Assembly (NCBI GenBank): GCA_003210055.1
Contig: QCNS01000008.1
Span: forward strand, 1-64,000
Length of the DNA: 64,000 bases
Source of the DNA: SAR116 cluster bacterium AG-426-I14
Lineage (GTDB): Bacteria; Pseudomonadota; Alphaproteobacteria; Puniceispirillales; Marisalimonadaceae
Direction: 5' to 3'
Below are positions 1-9,419 of the stretch, piece after piece (position 1 is the stretch's first letter; each line of letters starts with the position of its first letter). The position numbers and the translations under genes were made by a program. A model generated the notes under the pieces. The model was not told where the DNA came from. It did no database searches and was given only the letters and a program-made list of their open reading frames with translations.

Positions 1-96
1 GTTTATTTAAATATTTGCCGTAATTTTTAACTTTCACATAAAATTCGCACAATAACCTAATTGGTTTTAAAACACAAGAACTTAAAATTTAAATTT

Positions 97-1443
97 TTAT
101 GGTATTAATGGTGACCAAGCTGGGTCAGAAGCATCACTTGGCGTTATAATTTTTACTTCTTTAAAACCAGTTACATCAATCTTAAATAAATTTACTTTCG
201 AAGGGTCTTTGTTTTTATCATTTGGTCTGTTTTGTTTAAAATACATTAATACCCTTCCGTTAGGAGCCCATGTGGGTCCTTCCACAAGATAACCTCTTGC
301 TAATAGTCTCTCACCAGAACCATCAGGATTCATAACGCCAATGTAAAAAGTACCTTTTAACATTTTAGTAAATGCTATCAAATCACCTTTAGGTGACCAT
401 ACAGGTGTTGCATATCTTCCTTTCCCATATGAAATCCTTTTTACATTTCTTCCCTTTTCATCCATTACATATATTTGTTGGGATCCTCCTCTATCAGAGT
501 TAAATGTTATCTTTTTGCCATCTGGTGAAAAACTTGGAGAGGTATCTATAGATGAGTTATTAGTTAATCTTTTGATCTTTTGCTTTTTTATATCCATTAC
601 ATAAATGTCAGTTATTCCCTTGTCGGAATAACTCATAATAATACTGCCTCCATCAGGAGAAAACCTTGGAGCAAATGTCATTCCTGGAAAAGAACCTAGT
701 AATTCTTGCTCACCAGTTTGAAGATTGAAAATATAAACTCTAGGTTCGTTGTTGTAATATGCTAAGTAAGTAATTTCTTGCGTGCTAGGTGAAAACCTTG
801 GCGTCAATACAAGAAAATTACCATCAGTAAGAAATTGGTGGTTTTCACCATCTTGATCCATTATTGCTAATCTTTTTTTCCTATTATTAGTTGGCCCAGA
901 TTCGGAAATATAGACAATTCGGGTATCAAAATACCCTTTATCTCCAGTTAATCTCTCAAAAGTCTCGTCAGATATAATATGCGCTACTCGTCTCCAAGAG
1001 TTTTTGTCAACAGTTAATCTTAATCCTATCATATCTGTTTCAGCAACAATATCCCATAATCTAAACTCAACTTCTATTTGATTAGATTCATTTAATTCGT
1101 TAACAGAACCAGTAACTAAAGCCTTAATTCCTAATGGCGTCCAATCAGAAAAAGTGGGTTTTACAGATGGACTTGTCGGAGGAGCAATAAAAGCAGCAGT
1201 TTCAGTGTTTTTAAATTGTCCAGAATTAACTAAATTATTAGTAATAACAGAAGAAATTAACCTTCCAATCTTACTAACCTTACCATTATTGTCAGTAAAG
1301 TCCGCTATTGCTATTGGTAATGGCTCAATTTTTCCTACATTTACTCTTACTTTTAAATCATTGGAAAAAGAGGAAAAACTTATAAGACAGAAAATTAATG
1401 TTTTTAAGACTAAATACATTTTTATATAAGTAATTTTGAACAT
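97..1443 (-). CDS. tolB: Tol-Pal system beta-propeller protein TolB
   Basis: Periplasmic TolB of the Tol-Pal envelope complex, which links the inner-membrane TolQRA motor to Pal and the outer membrane during cell constriction. The 448-residue length fits the family. A hydrophobic signal peptide lies at about residues 9-27, ending near SFSSFSND. An N-terminal alpha/beta domain follows, then repeated propeller blades with the typical motifs [14 protein letters not shown] and WSPKGD from about residue 200 to the end. A start at the second Met (residue 9) would give a more usual signal peptide, and neither start has a clear ribosome binding site. It is the last gene of tolQRAB here. The 96 bases beyond it hold no pal gene, so pal, if adjacent, is outside the window. 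Confidence 0.95.
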   Translation of the reverse strand: MFKITYIKMYLVLKTLIFCLISFSSFSNDLKVRVNVGKIEPLPIAIADFTDNNGKVSKIGRLISSVITNNLVNSGQFKNTETAAFIAPPTSPSVKPTFSDWTPLGIKALVTGSVNELNESNQIEVEFRLWDIVAETDMIGLRLTVDKNSWRRVAHIISDETFERLTGDKGYFDTRIVYISESGPTNNRKKRLAIMDQDGENHQFLTDGNFLVLTPRFSPSTQEITYLAYYNNEPRVYIFNLQTGEQELLGSFPGMTFAPRFSPDGGSIIMSYSDKGITDIYVMDIKKQKIKRLTNNSSIDTSPSFSPDGKKITFNSDRGGSQQIYVMDEKGRNVKRISYGKGRYATPVWSPKGDLIAFTKMLKGTFYIGVMNPDGSGERLLARGYLVEGPTWAPNGRVLMYFKQNRPNDKNKDPSKVNLFKIDVTGFKEVKIITPSDASDPAWSPLIP

Positions 1444-1519
1444 TGTTAAATTTTAAATAAGTTAATAATTTCTACTTTTTCATGACTATTTGGCATTAAT
1501 AAGGCAAATATTTGTAAAA

Positions 1520-2455
1520 TCAACCGTTAGTTGACGCAAACGATGGATCAAATTCAAATATAAATTTTTTCCATCTATCATATTTTTCTTTTGGTAATGG
1601 TAATGGTGAACATTCAAACACAGCTCTTCTCGCAGAATCTGCAGTTGCTCTGTATATTGGGCTTTTTCTATATTTCTGCTCTTCTAAAATTTTCACATTA
1701 ATAACAGTTCCATCTCGATTTGTATCAATCTGAAGGTCTATAAAGGTACCTTTTAGATCATAATTAGCTCCAAATGGTGGCGCCCAACATTGTCTTACAT
1801 GATATTTTAAAATATCAATTTCTGACATACTCAAGTTGACCTCTTCAGTTGAGCTAACTATATTCTTGTCCAAAGCTGCAATTAATTTGTTTTTAAGATC
1901 ATTAACTTGTTTAATTTTATTTTTTTCCTTTTTACTTGCCTTTTCTAGCTTTCTTTTCAAGTCATTGACTTGTTTAGACTTAACTATATTTTGTTCTTTA
2001 GCTTCTGCTAGACTTTTTAAAAGTCCTCTGGCAATAACCTTTTGTTTGTTATTTTTTTTTGTTTTCCTTTTTATAGGTTTAATGGGATTTAAAGCATTCT
2101 TTAATTTTGGTTCCTTTATCTTTTTGATACTTTGTTTAGGTTTGATTTTAGGCTTAGCTACAATTTTTTCAATTTTTCTATCGTCAATTTTAGATATTTC
2201 TTTTTTAGGAATAGGTTTTGGAACAGATGTTTTTTTTTCGATATTTTTTTTTAGGTTATGTTTGGTTTTTTTTTTGACATTTTTTTTTGATATTGAAACA
2301 GTCTTTAAAGAAGTTTGTTTTGCAGATGGTAATTCAAAAACTATATTAACTGGTTGTTCTTTAACTATATTTTTTTTAATTTCAGGTAAACCATTATATG
2401 CGATAGTAAAAATTAATACATGTAACCCAAAAGATAAAATTGATGCCTTGTACAT
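1520..2455 (-). CDS. tolA: Cell envelope integrity protein TolA
   Basis: TolA spans the periplasm and couples the TolQR proton motor to TolB/Pal. One N-terminal membrane segment lies at about residues 6-22. It is followed by a long, extremely lysine-rich helical stretch (about 50-200) and a small C-terminal TonB-like domain containing the RQCWAPPFGA motif and a DTNRDGTV strand. Sequence similarity to other TolA proteins is limited to the ends, as usual for the family. The helical part contains a short direct repeat, KQVNDLK, at residues 161-167 and 182-188. It sits directly after tolR with almost no spacer and before tolB, which makes the assignment secure despite the low-complexity middle. 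Confidence 0.9.
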   Translation of the reverse strand: MYKASILSFGLHVLIFTIAYNGLPEIKKNIVKEQPVNIVFELPSAKQTSLKTVSISKKNVKKKTKHNLKKNIEKKTSVPKPIPKKEISKIDDRKIEKIVAKPKIKPKQSIKKIKEPKLKNALNPIKPIKRKTKKNNKQKVIARGLLKSLAEAKEQNIVKSKQVNDLKRKLEKASKKEKNKIKQVNDLKNKLIAALDKNIVSSTEEVNLSMSEIDILKYHVRQCWAPPFGANYDLKGTFIDLQIDTNRDGTVINVKILEEQKYRKSPIYRATADSARRAVFECSPLPLPKEKYDRWKKFIFEFDPSFASTNG

Positions 2456-2456
2456 T

Positions 2457-2885
2457 TTAATTTTGCTTGAGTTTTGCCACTAGAGTTGCTTTTGAGAAAC
2501 CAGCTGTCTGGACTCTTGATAAAATATCGACAACCTTACCGTAATTAACTTTTTTGTCACCTCTAATGAATACTCTTATCTTCATATTATTATTTGCAAG
2601 TGCTTTTAATCTTGGAATTAATTTTTTACTATCAATCTCTCTATCTTGTATAAAAATTTTTCCGTTTGATTTAATTGATAAAATCAGAGGATCTCCTTTT
2701 TGGTTTAATTGTGAGGCTTTGGTTTTTGGAAGATCAACGCTAACCCCAACTGTAAGTAATGGAGCTGTAATCATAAAAACAATTAATAATACTAACATTA
2801 CGTCTACAAATGGAGTAACATTAATTTGACTCATAGATCTTCTTTTTTTACGCTTTTTTAAAAAAAATTGATTTTTTAATTCCAT
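2457..2885 (-). CDS. tolR: Proton-motive force protein TolR (ExbD family)
   Basis: TolR is the single-span, proton-conducting partner of TolQ. At 142 residues it has the family length. The family signature is a membrane segment at about residues 25-45 starting NVTPFVDVMLVLL, in which the Asp is the expected proton-binding residue. A compact periplasmic domain follows. Its ATG overlaps the tolQ stop codon as TAATG, so the two are translationally coupled, and tolA begins within two bases of its end. Confidence 0.95.
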   Translation of the reverse strand: MELKNQFFLKKRKKRRSMSQINVTPFVDVMLVLLIVFMITAPLLTVGVSVDLPKTKASQLNQKGDPLILSIKSNGKIFIQDREIDSKKLIPRLKALANNNMKIRVFIRGDKKVNYGKVVDILSRVQTAGFSKATLVAKLKQN

Positions 2886-3592
2886 TAACCCTTTTCCATT
2901 TTTCTAATTAAAACTGAACCAAATTCTATTCCAAAGAAATCAAGTCTATTACTTAATTTTTCAAGATCATTAGAGAATTTGTTGTAAGCCCATACAGCAG
3001 GAATTGCTGCAATTAAGCCCAATGCAGTAGCAAATAATGCTTCAGCTATCCCTGGAGCGACAACAGCCAAACTAGTATTATTACTTATTGCAATGGACTG
3101 AAAAGCATTAACAATTCCCCAAACAGTTCCAAATAAACCAATAAAAGGTGCGATAGAACCTATTGAAGCCAATATCGTCATACCTTGCTCAAATTTTTCT
3201 ATTTCTTTGTTTATTGCAATATGAATTGCACTTTGGATCCTAAAAGAAATATTTGTTAATTGCCTATCACTTAGTGAAATTTCACTTTTGTTTAATTCGT
3301 TCATACCACTCGAAAATATAAAAGAGAAAGAATCCTCACAATTACTTTTTACTTCTTGATAAAGGTTTTGTAAATCTGTTCCAGACCAAAATAATTCTTC
3401 AAACTCCATCTGTAATTTTTTTTCTTTCCTTAGAGAAATAGATTTGTTAATTATTATCGCCCAACACCAAATTGATAATAATAATAATAATATCATTACA
3501 GCTTTTACAATTGGATCTGCCTGAAAAAATAGACCAAATGCAGAAAAATCATGTCCTTGAGAAATTATCTCTGTTTTCACATCGGGTGTCAT
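2885..3592 (-). CDS. tolQ: Proton channel protein TolQ (MotA/TolQ/ExbB family)
   Basis: TolQ forms the multi-span channel that, with TolR, converts the proton gradient into force on TolA. The 235-residue protein has membrane segments at about residues 28-48, 137-157 and 173-195. The conserved stretches GSIAPFIGLFGTVWGI and APGIAEALFATALGL are diagnostic for TolQ/ExbB. It opens the tolQRAB block just downstream of ybgC, the usual proteobacterial order. ExbB is the alternative name for the fold, but the tolA and tolB neighbours settle the call. Confidence 0.95.
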   Translation of the reverse strand: MTPDVKTEIISQGHDFSAFGLFFQADPIVKAVMILLLLLSIWCWAIIINKSISLRKEKKLQMEFEELFWSGTDLQNLYQEVKSNCEDSFSFIFSSGMNELNKSEISLSDRQLTNISFRIQSAIHIAINKEIEKFEQGMTILASIGSIAPFIGLFGTVWGIVNAFQSIAISNNTSLAVVAPGIAEALFATALGLIAAIPAVWAYNKFSNDLEKLSNRLDFFGIEFGSVLIRKMEKG

Positions 3593-3621
3593 AATAATAA
3601 CCTTTCTTACTATCTATAGTT

Positions 3622-4104
3622 TTATTTATTAAAAAACGAATTTGTTAAAATGTTTTTAATCTTTCTCACTTTATTTTTTTTGTCAATCATGACTATTTGA
3701 ATACTACCTTTTACACACATAACATTTAATTTAAAGTTTTTATCAATGCTCCAAGCTAATTGTTCTAAAGTTATAAATGAGTTTTTGGCATATTTAAGGC
3801 GAGTTTCAATAATTATAAAATCATTCAAATGGAATGAGTTCGTTATATTTAGGTTAACTTCCCTAACGATAAAACTAAGCCCTTTGTCATCATTTAGTTT
3901 TTTTTGATCTAAATTTAACAAATTAAGCAAAGATGTTCTTGCTCTTTCAAAATAATTTAAATAATTCGAATGATAGACAATTCCTCCAGCGTCTGTGTCC
4001 TCATAAAAGACTCGCATTAAATAATAATGACTATTCAGGATAATAATTCCGTCAAAATTATTTATTAATTTTTTGTAAAATTTATTCGATTTATATAATG
4101 ACAT
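3622..4104 (-). CDS. ybgC: YbgC-type acyl-CoA thioesterase (Tol-Pal associated)
   Basis: Hotdog-fold thioesterase that usually heads the tol-pal operon and is linked to phospholipid or acyl-CoA turnover at the inner membrane. The signature YEDTDAGGIVYHSNYL, with the catalytic Asp and nearby His, is at about residues 34-49, followed by FERAR. At 160 residues it carries an N-terminal extension of about 25 residues relative to short family members. An internal Met just before the signature (residue 30) could be the true start. It lies 29 bases upstream of tolQ and just downstream of ruvB. Confidence 0.9.
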   Translation of the reverse strand: MSLYKSNKFYKKLINNFDGIIILNSHYYLMRVFYEDTDAGGIVYHSNYLNYFERARTSLLNLLNLDQKKLNDDKGLSFIVREVNLNITNSFHLNDFIIIETRLKYAKNSFITLEQLAWSIDKNFKLNVMCVKGSIQIVMIDKKNKVRKIKNILTNSFFNK

Positions 4105-4121
4105 AAGGAAAAATTATAAAT

Positions 4122-5153
4122 CTAAGTAATATTTGGATGGTCTTTATCATATGGCAATTTTAATCCTAAATGCGCCCATCCATTTTTAGTCAATAACCTT
4201 CCTCTATTTGATCTTTCAATAAAACCTTGTTGTAACAAATATGGCTCAACAATCTCTTCAATCATATCTTTTTGTTCAGATAAAACAGCAGATATAGTTT
4301 CAAGTCCAACTGGACCACCTAAAAACTTTTCTGCAATTAACTTTAAATATTTTCTATCCATAGTATCTAAACCAAATTCGTCAATATCAAGTTGGGCTAA
4401 CGCATCTTTTACTAACATAGTATTAATTTTATCAATTTTATTTACAGATAAAATATCTCGAATCCTTCTTAATAATCGCCCAGCCACTCTAGGAGTACCT
4501 CGAGCCCTTCTAGCAATTTCATTTGCCCCCTCTTCAGGTAAATTTAAATCTAATTTTTTTGCAGAATGTAACAATATATTTTTTAAATCTTCAATTTCAT
4601 AAAATTCCATCCTTATCTGGATTCCAAATCTATCTCTGAGCGGTGTGGTCAAAAGGCCGGCACGTGTAGTTGCTCCAACTAAAGTAAATGGAGGAACATC
4701 AATTCTTATAGATCTTGCACCTGGTCCTTCTCCTATAATTAAGTCTATTTGAAAATCTTCCATAGCAGAATAAAGGTATTCTTCAATATTATTCGATAAT
4801 CGATGAATTTCATCTATAAACAATATATCTTTTGGTTGCAAATTAGTTAAGATAGCTGCTAAATCACCAGTCTTATTTATAATTGGCCCAGATGTTGTTC
4901 TAATTCCCACATTTAATTCGTTAGAAATAATGTGAGATAATGTTGTTTTGCCTAATCCCGGAGGACCATGAAGAAGAATATGATCCATAGGTTCATCTCT
5001 TATAGATGCGGCTTTTATAAAAGTTGATAGATTTTTTTGAACTTGGGGTTGACCAATAAAATCATTAAGATTTTTTGGTCTTAAAGCTATATCAAACTTG
5101 TTAAACAACTCTTCGTTAAAAGTTGGGTTGTCATCATTTAATTCGTTTTCCAA
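4122..5153 (-). CDS. ruvB: Holliday junction branch migration ATPase RuvB
   Basis: Hexameric AAA+ motor that drives branch migration of Holliday junctions with RuvA. The sequence shows the Walker A motif [10 protein letters not shown], the Walker B DEIH, sensor TTRAGLL and the arginine-finger region LRDRFG. A C-terminal winged-helix domain has the typical GGPVGLETI and [12 protein letters not shown] segments. The 343-residue length is normal. It follows ruvA with three bases between them, in the order ruvC-ruvA-ruvB. Confidence 0.98.
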   Translation of the reverse strand: MENELNDDNPTFNEELFNKFDIALRPKNLNDFIGQPQVQKNLSTFIKAASIRDEPMDHILLHGPPGLGKTTLSHIISNELNVGIRTTSGPIINKTGDLAAILTNLQPKDILFIDEIHRLSNNIEEYLYSAMEDFQIDLIIGEGPGARSIRIDVPPFTLVGATTRAGLLTTPLRDRFGIQIRMEFYEIEDLKNILLHSAKKLDLNLPEEGANEIARRARGTPRVAGRLLRRIRDILSVNKIDKINTMLVKDALAQLDIDEFGLDTMDRKYLKLIAEKFLGGPVGLETISAVLSEQKDMIEEIVEPYLLQQGFIERSNRGRLLTKNGWAHLGLKLPYDKDHPNIT

Positions 5154-5156
5154 TTT

Positions 5157-5810
5157 TTATCCTGACAAGTTTTTTAATGCTAAAGGAATTATTTTTTCAA
5201 TACTTATATCAATCATATTACCATCTTTATTCAAGTCTTTCTTTACATTCATGACCGCCTTAAAAGCTTCACTTCTTGAGTAGCCTAAATTAACAATAGC
5301 AGAGATTGAGTCGTTAAAAAATTCTTCTTTTGCAGTGTTAGATTTTTTTTCTGATGGAACATTATTAACATTTTTATAACCATAGGTTTCTTCGTCAGAA
5401 AAATTAAAAGTATTAATTTTGTCTTGCAATTCTGATACAATTCTTGAAGCTACTTTAGAACCAATGCCGTCTGCATTTAAAAAAACTGTTTTATCTCCAG
5501 CAGTTATACCCAAAATAATATCATCTACTTCTAAAGCAGACAAAATTGAAAGTGATGCTTTTGGACCTATACCCTGAATTGATTGAAGAACCCTAAAAAT
5601 ATTAATTTCTTTTTGAGACAAGAAACCATACATCAATATTTTATCATCTTTAATTTGTAAATCCGTATAAAAAGTAACAACCGAACCAATTTCATGAGGA
5701 TGAGATAATGTTTTTTTAGAAACATTCAATTTGTATCCAATACCATTAACTTCAACTATTATAGATGAGTCGAGTTTTATTCTCAATTTACCTGTTACTG
5801 ATGCAATCAT
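5157..5810 (-). CDS. ruvA: Holliday junction DNA helicase subunit RuvA
   Basis: RuvA tetramers bind four-way junctions and load RuvB. The N-terminal OB fold begins MIASVTGKL. The tandem helix-hairpin-helix region contains QSIQGIGPKASLSIL and ADGIGSKVASRIVSEL at about residues 70-130. A flexible acidic linker and the C-terminal RuvB-binding domain (LGYSRSEAFKAV) follow. At 217 residues it is slightly longer than E. coli RuvA, mainly in the linker. It is an operon member between ruvC and ruvB. Confidence 0.97.
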   Translation of the reverse strand: MIASVTGKLRIKLDSSIIVEVNGIGYKLNVSKKTLSHPHEIGSVVTFYTDLQIKDDKILMYGFLSQKEINIFRVLQSIQGIGPKASLSILSALEVDDIILGITAGDKTVFLNADGIGSKVASRIVSELQDKINTFNFSDEETYGYKNVNNVPSEKKSNTAKEEFFNDSISAIVNLGYSRSEAFKAVMNVKKDLNKDGNMIDISIEKIIPLALKNLSG

Positions 5811-5822
5811 TTTATGAGAGAG

Positions 5823-6362
5823 TCACCTTTGATTTAACAGAGCTTTTTGAATTGCTCTACTTAAGTTATATTTTGAAGAATTAACTGTGTTATCTTGATA
5901 AGCTTCATAATTATTCGCCGTTATTGCTATAGCAAGTGCATCTGAACTATCATCATTTACGGGTGTTTGACCGAGTAGGATTTTAATCATTGAATTTACT
6001 TGTTGCTTGTCTGCATTACCAGTTCCAGTTACTGATTTTTTTACTAGCTTAGGTGCCAACTCTTTAATCGATATGTTAGTTTTTGCAGCTGCTAATAAAC
6101 AAATACCTCTTGCCATACCTAATTTCAAACTTGATATATTACCCTGTCCCACAAAAGTTTTCTCAACCCCAATGATTTTAGGTTTAAATTTTATAATTAT
6201 ATCCTCTAATTTTTGAAAAATATATAAAAGTCTTATACCATCATTAACATTGCTCTTAGTACTAATGATTCCATCACTAACGTATTTCACTTTTTCTTTC
6301 TCTACATGAATAACACCCCATCCAGTATATCTTAGGCCAGGATCAATACCAAGTATTCTCAA
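5823..6362 (-). CDS. ruvC: Crossover junction endodeoxyribonuclease RuvC
   Basis: Resolvase that cuts Holliday junctions symmetrically. The RNase H-like acidic residues are visible: the Asp of ILGIDPGLRYTGWG, the Glu of GVEKTF and the terminal Asp pair of DDSSDALAIAI. The 179-residue length is typical. It lies between yebC and ruvA, the common proteobacterial arrangement, with spacers of about a dozen bases. Confidence 0.97.
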   Translation of the reverse strand: MRILGIDPGLRYTGWGVIHVEKEKVKYVSDGIISTKSNVNDGIRLLYIFQKLEDIIIKFKPKIIGVEKTFVGQGNISSLKLGMARGICLLAAAKTNISIKELAPKLVKKSVTGTGNADKQQVNSMIKILLGQTPVNDDSSDALAIAITANNYEAYQDNTVNSSKYNLSRAIQKALLNQR

Positions 6363-6373
6363 TTTATTTTCCT

Positions 6374-7117
6374 TTAATAATTTAAATTTTTAACTATATC
6401 TTCGTTCAAATCAAAATTTCCAAAAACATTTTGAACGTCCTCACAATTATCCAATGCTTCCAAAAGTTTTAATAAAGTAAGAGTATTTTTTTCATCTAAA
6501 GCAACCAAACTTTCCGCATTCCATATTATTTCTGCTTGTTCATTTTCACCAAAACTTTTTTCAAGACCTTCACGGATTTCGTTAAAATTTTCTATTTTTG
6601 TTATAATTTCAATATTACCACTCTCCGTTGAAACATCTATTGCACCTAATTCTATAGCAAATTCCAAAATTTCATCTTGTTGAACTTTTTTAAAATCATA
6701 AATAATTTGACCTACGTTATTAAAAAGATAGGAGACAGATCCTGTTTCACTTAAATTGCCTGCATATTTTGCAAAAGAAGATCTTACTTCTGATGCAGTT
6801 CTATTTCTATTATCGGTTACCGCTTCAACAATAATGGCTATTCCTCCTGGTCCATACCCTTCGTAGCGAATTTCTTCTAAATTATCTTGATCCCCACTTC
6901 TAGCCTTTTTTAAAACTCTTTCAATATTTTCTCTAGGCATATTTGCTGCCTTACACGAAGCTAACGCTGTCCTCAATCTGGGATTGCTTGAGGGATCGAC
7001 ACTTGCCCTAGCGGCTACCTGCAATTCCTTTATTAGCCTAGCAAACTTCTTTGCTCTTCTGGCATCTTGAGCACCTTTACGATGCATAATGTTTTTAAAT
7101 TTTGAATGACCTGCCAT
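6374..7117 (-). CDS. yebC: YebC/PmpR family protein (TACO1-like)
   Basis: Member of the YebC/TACO1 family, whose members act as DNA-binding regulators or as translation factors at proline-rich stretches. The N-terminus MAGHSKFKNIMHRKGAQD and the motifs YEGYGPGG and VTDNRNRT are the family signature. The length is 247 residues. It sits just upstream of ruvC, a very common linkage. Which of the two described roles applies here cannot be told from the sequence. Confidence 0.95.
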   Translation of the reverse strand: MAGHSKFKNIMHRKGAQDARRAKKFARLIKELQVAARASVDPSSNPRLRTALASCKAANMPRENIERVLKKARSGDQDNLEEIRYEGYGPGGIAIIVEAVTDNRNRTASEVRSSFAKYAGNLSETGSVSYLFNNVGQIIYDFKKVQQDEILEFAIELGAIDVSTESGNIEIITKIENFNEIREGLEKSFGENEQAEIIWNAESLVALDEKNTLTLLKLLEALDNCEDVQNVFGNFDLNEDIVKNLNY

Positions 7118-7128
7118 AATTTATTTTA

Positions 7129-7935
7129 TTAAAGTCCTGTATTATCTATAACGCCACCTATTCTAACTGGTTTTATAGATTTTGCTAAACCATTTTTCTT
7201 TGTTTCAATTAAAACTCCGCATAATGTAGGGTTCCCCATAGAAACCTCTAAACGCGGAGTTTTTTCATTAATTCTTTTAAACTTTTTTATTGCTAAATCT
7301 TTTTCCATTCCAATAACAGAATTATAATCACCACTCATTCCAACATCAGTAATGTATGCTGTTCCATTATCCATAATTCTATAATCAGCTGTAGGAACAT
7401 GTGTATGAGTTCCTACAACGGCAGAAACATAACCATCTAACGAAAAACCTAAAGCTAGTTTCTCTGAGGTTGCTTCACCATGAACATCAACAATTGAAAA
7501 AAGAATATTTTCCTTTTTACTAAATTTTTTTTTTATTATTTCGATATAATCAAAAACTGGATTTGACTTCATCATAAATAGGTTTGTCATTAAATTTGCA
7601 ACACCTATAAGACCATAATTTGTATTAACAACTGTTAAACCTACCCCAGGCGTTCCTTCCATCATATTCAGAGGTCTCAATACTTTATTAGTTTCATTAA
7701 GGTATGGGATTATCTCTTTTTTGTCCCAAACATGATTTCCGGTAGTAAGAACATCAGCACCAGAAATAAAAAAGTTTTCACAAATTTCTTTAGTTACTCC
7801 AAAACCACCAGCCGAATTTTCAACATTTACTATTACTACATCAACATCATTATTTTGTTTGAAAAATTTGATTTTTTTATATGCCAAATTTCTTGCATTT
7901 CTTCCTACAATATCACCAATAAATAAAACTCTCAT
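7129..7935 (-). CDS. ymdB: YmdB family metallophosphoesterase
   Basis: Calcineurin-like phosphoesterase of the YmdB/TIGR00282 family, which hydrolyses cyclic nucleotides in characterised members. Metal ligands are visible in FIGDIVGR (N-terminus), NVENSAGGFG, TGNHVWDK, VDVHGEATSEK and GTHTHVPTAD. The length is 268 residues. Its start overlaps the end of fau by four bases, and yebC follows 11 bases downstream. The biological substrate in this organism is unknown. Confidence 0.9.
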   Translation of the reverse strand: MRVLFIGDIVGRNARNLAYKKIKFFKQNNDVDVVIVNVENSAGGFGVTKEICENFFISGADVLTTGNHVWDKKEIIPYLNETNKVLRPLNMMEGTPGVGLTVVNTNYGLIGVANLMTNLFMMKSNPVFDYIEIIKKKFSKKENILFSIVDVHGEATSEKLALGFSLDGYVSAVVGTHTHVPTADYRIMDNGTAYITDVGMSGDYNSVIGMEKDLAIKKFKRINEKTPRLEVSMGNPTLCGVLIETKKNGLAKSIKPVRIGGVIDNTGL

Positions 7936-8522
7936 CTATTAAATAAACCTTTTTTTTGGATTATCCTTTTTTCGGTTACTATTAAATCCATTTTCTGATC
8001 ATGGTCTAAAATTGGAACATTTTTTATTTCTTGTTTATCATAACCTAAACCAATTGCCAAAAAAGATTTTTTTTTTCGCATGAACTTAATAGTGGCATCA
8101 TAGTACCCCCCTCCATATCCAATCCTATTAAAGTTTTTATCAAAAGCGAGCATTGGTATCAACATTACATCTGGGAAAACTAATGTATTTGAATTTTTAG
8201 GTATTAAAGTTTTAAAATCTGAAAAATATAATTTCTCATGACCATCCCATTTAAGAAATTCTAAAATTTTTGTATTTTTTTTTATTTTTGGAAGACTAAT
8301 ATCAAATTCAAATTTAGAATTAAAATCTAAAATTTTTAGAGGAGATATTTCGTTATTAATCGGATAATATATAGCTATGTTATTTATAGTAAAATTGTTA
8401 CTAAAAATTAATGTTATTAATCTGTCAAATAAATTTTTACTAATAAAATCATTATTAGTGTTTTCAAAAATTTTATTTCTTGATTTTTTTAAAATATTTC
8501 TGAGTTGTTTTTTTTTATTCAT
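7932..8522 (-). CDS. fau: 5-formyltetrahydrofolate cyclo-ligase
   Basis: Converts 5-formyl-THF to 5,10-methenyl-THF with ATP, returning folate to the active one-carbon pool. The C-terminal signature GYGGGYYD at about residue 142 and the following LGYDKQEI region are diagnostic. I chose the start at 8522 (MNKKKQLRN). A longer frame to 8606 exists, but its first 28 codons run back into the 6S RNA gene and look non-coding. With that start the protein is 196 residues, a normal length. The gene lies immediately downstream of 6S RNA, as ygfA does behind ssrS in E. coli. Confidence 0.9.
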   Translation of the reverse strand: MNKKKQLRNILKKSRNKIFENTNNDFISKNLFDRLITLIFSNNFTINNIAIYYPINNEISPLKILDFNSKFEFDISLPKIKKNTKILEFLKWDGHEKLYFSDFKTLIPKNSNTLVFPDVMLIPMLAFDKNFNRIGYGGGYYDATIKFMRKKKSFLAIGLGYDKQEIKNVPILDHDQKMDLIVTEKRIIQKKGLFNR

Positions 8523-8529
8523 AAACTTA

Positions 8530-8684
8530 CAGGAAGCCAAAATTACGTTGGACTTATTATCCTCTGTTGCCTGGTTAAACAGGTGGGCACCACTTAATCT
8601 GACCAAGGTCAGAACAGAGGCAGTTCCCTAAACAGAATTTATGGCCCCAGGGATTAATTTTCCTGACGTTAATTTCAGCCTCCA
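8530..8684 (-). ncRNA. ssrS: 6S RNA
   Basis: Regulator RNA that binds RNA polymerase holoenzyme by mimicking an open promoter. The gap between zapA and fau is the conserved site for ssrS. The ends of the element form a long closing helix: the 5' arm is the complement of 8666-8683, and the 3' arm is the complement of 8532-8548. They pair over about 16 positions with a few G-U pairs and a small bulge. Between them lie GC-richer conserved-looking blocks, including CCCTGGGGCC, GGGAACTGCC and GTGGTGCCCACCTG on the minus strand, unusual in this AT-rich DNA. Boundaries are estimated from the helix. No covariance model was run. Confidence 0.85.
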
Positions 8685-8693
8685 AATTTTAAC

Positions 8694-9035
8694 TTAACTA
8701 TCCTTTAGAAGAGTTGCAACCTTATTTAATCTATTTGTAACTTTCTTTATCCATTCGAAAACTTCGTCATTTTCATTGTTAAAATCTGCATTTTTATTTT
8801 CAAGAGATTTCCCATTTCTAAACTGTTCAATTTCTTCTAATTTATCTGCTAAGATTAAAGAGGTCATAACCAATAATCTGTTATCACTTGCTCCAGTGTT
8901 ATTTTCTGTTAAACTTTTTAATGTATCGGAAACTAAATTTGCAGATTTTTTAACTCTTTCTTCTTCACCTTCTTTGCAGGAAATAGGATAAGTTTTGTCA
9001 TTTATCTGAACTTTTAATACAATTTCTTTTATCAT
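8694..9035 (-). CDS. zapA: Cell division protein ZapA
   Basis: ZapA binds and bundles FtsZ filaments at the division ring. The N-terminal beta-strand region (VQINDKTYPISCKEGEEER) and the following coiled-coil helix, with MTSLILADKLEE at about residues 58-69, match the family. At 113 residues it is of usual length. It is preceded by a small coiled-coil gene and followed by 6S RNA and fau, the conserved neighbourhood. Confidence 0.88.
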   Translation of the reverse strand: MIKEIVLKVQINDKTYPISCKEGEEERVKKSANLVSDTLKSLTENNTGASDNRLLVMTSLILADKLEEIEQFRNGKSLENKNADFNNENDEVFEWIKKVTNRLNKVATLLKDS

Positions 9036-9039
9036 ATAT

Positions 9040-9243
9040 TTACTTGGTTTTAATTAAATACTCTAAATCCCTTAAGTTTTTTTCTGTGTCTTCAATATAA
9101 TTTCTAATTTTATTCATATCACTTTTGAAATTTTCAATTTGGGATTTTTGGCTTAATTTTTCAGCGACGTTTTCTTCAATAAGCTTGAGCGAAATTTCAA
9201 AACTTTTCTTTAATTCTTCAAATTTTATCTCTTTGTTATCCAA
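9040..9243 (-). CDS. Small coiled-coil protein upstream of zapA
   Basis: A 67-residue, highly charged, helical protein with heptad-like spacing from about residue 10 to the end and no membrane segment. A DUF4164-like or ZapB-like short coiled-coil gene often precedes zapA in Alphaproteobacteria, which suggests a divisome accessory role. That is inference from position, because the sequence has too little complexity for a family call. It starts the long minus-strand run that ends at tolB. Confidence 0.6.
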   Translation of the reverse strand: MDNKEIKFEELKKSFEISLKLIEENVAEKLSQKSQIENFKSDMNKIRNYIEDTEKNLRDLEYLIKTK

Positions 9244-9419
9244 TGTTTTCTCTTCAATCCTATTTTAAAATTTTAAATCAATTAATGGGCTTTGTTCAAG
9301 CATAATTCATTTTTAATTGATATGCAAAAAGTTAAAAGTGTTGCTTACGTCTTAATTTAGATATATTGCTTTTGTTATATTATCTTAAATGTTAAAACTC
9401 TTATGATGGAGATTCTATT
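9244..9419. other. Divergent intergenic region
   Basis: 176 AT-rich bases between the minus-strand zapA run and the plus-strand aldolase operon, so it must hold promoters for both. A GGAG ribosome binding site precedes the aldolase ATG. I could not pick out -35/-10 pairs with convincing spacing on either strand. No RNA gene or hairpin is evident. Confidence 0.5.

Noticed and set aside
1-96. Search for pal after tolB
   Set aside because: The 96 bases are non-coding on both strands; absence of pal from the operon cannot be judged because the window ends here.
1836-2483. Long open frame antisense to tolA
   Set aside because: It is a Phe/Leu-rich mirror of the Lys-rich TolA helix; the AT-rich repetitive codons create it by chance and tolA is clearly the real gene.
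8523-8606. N-terminal extension of the fau frame
   Set aside because: These codons lie inside the 6S RNA gene and do not resemble the family N-terminus.
9322-9360. Twelve-codon plus-strand frame upstream of the aldolase
   Set aside because: No ribosome binding site and no coding signature; frames of this size are expected by chance.
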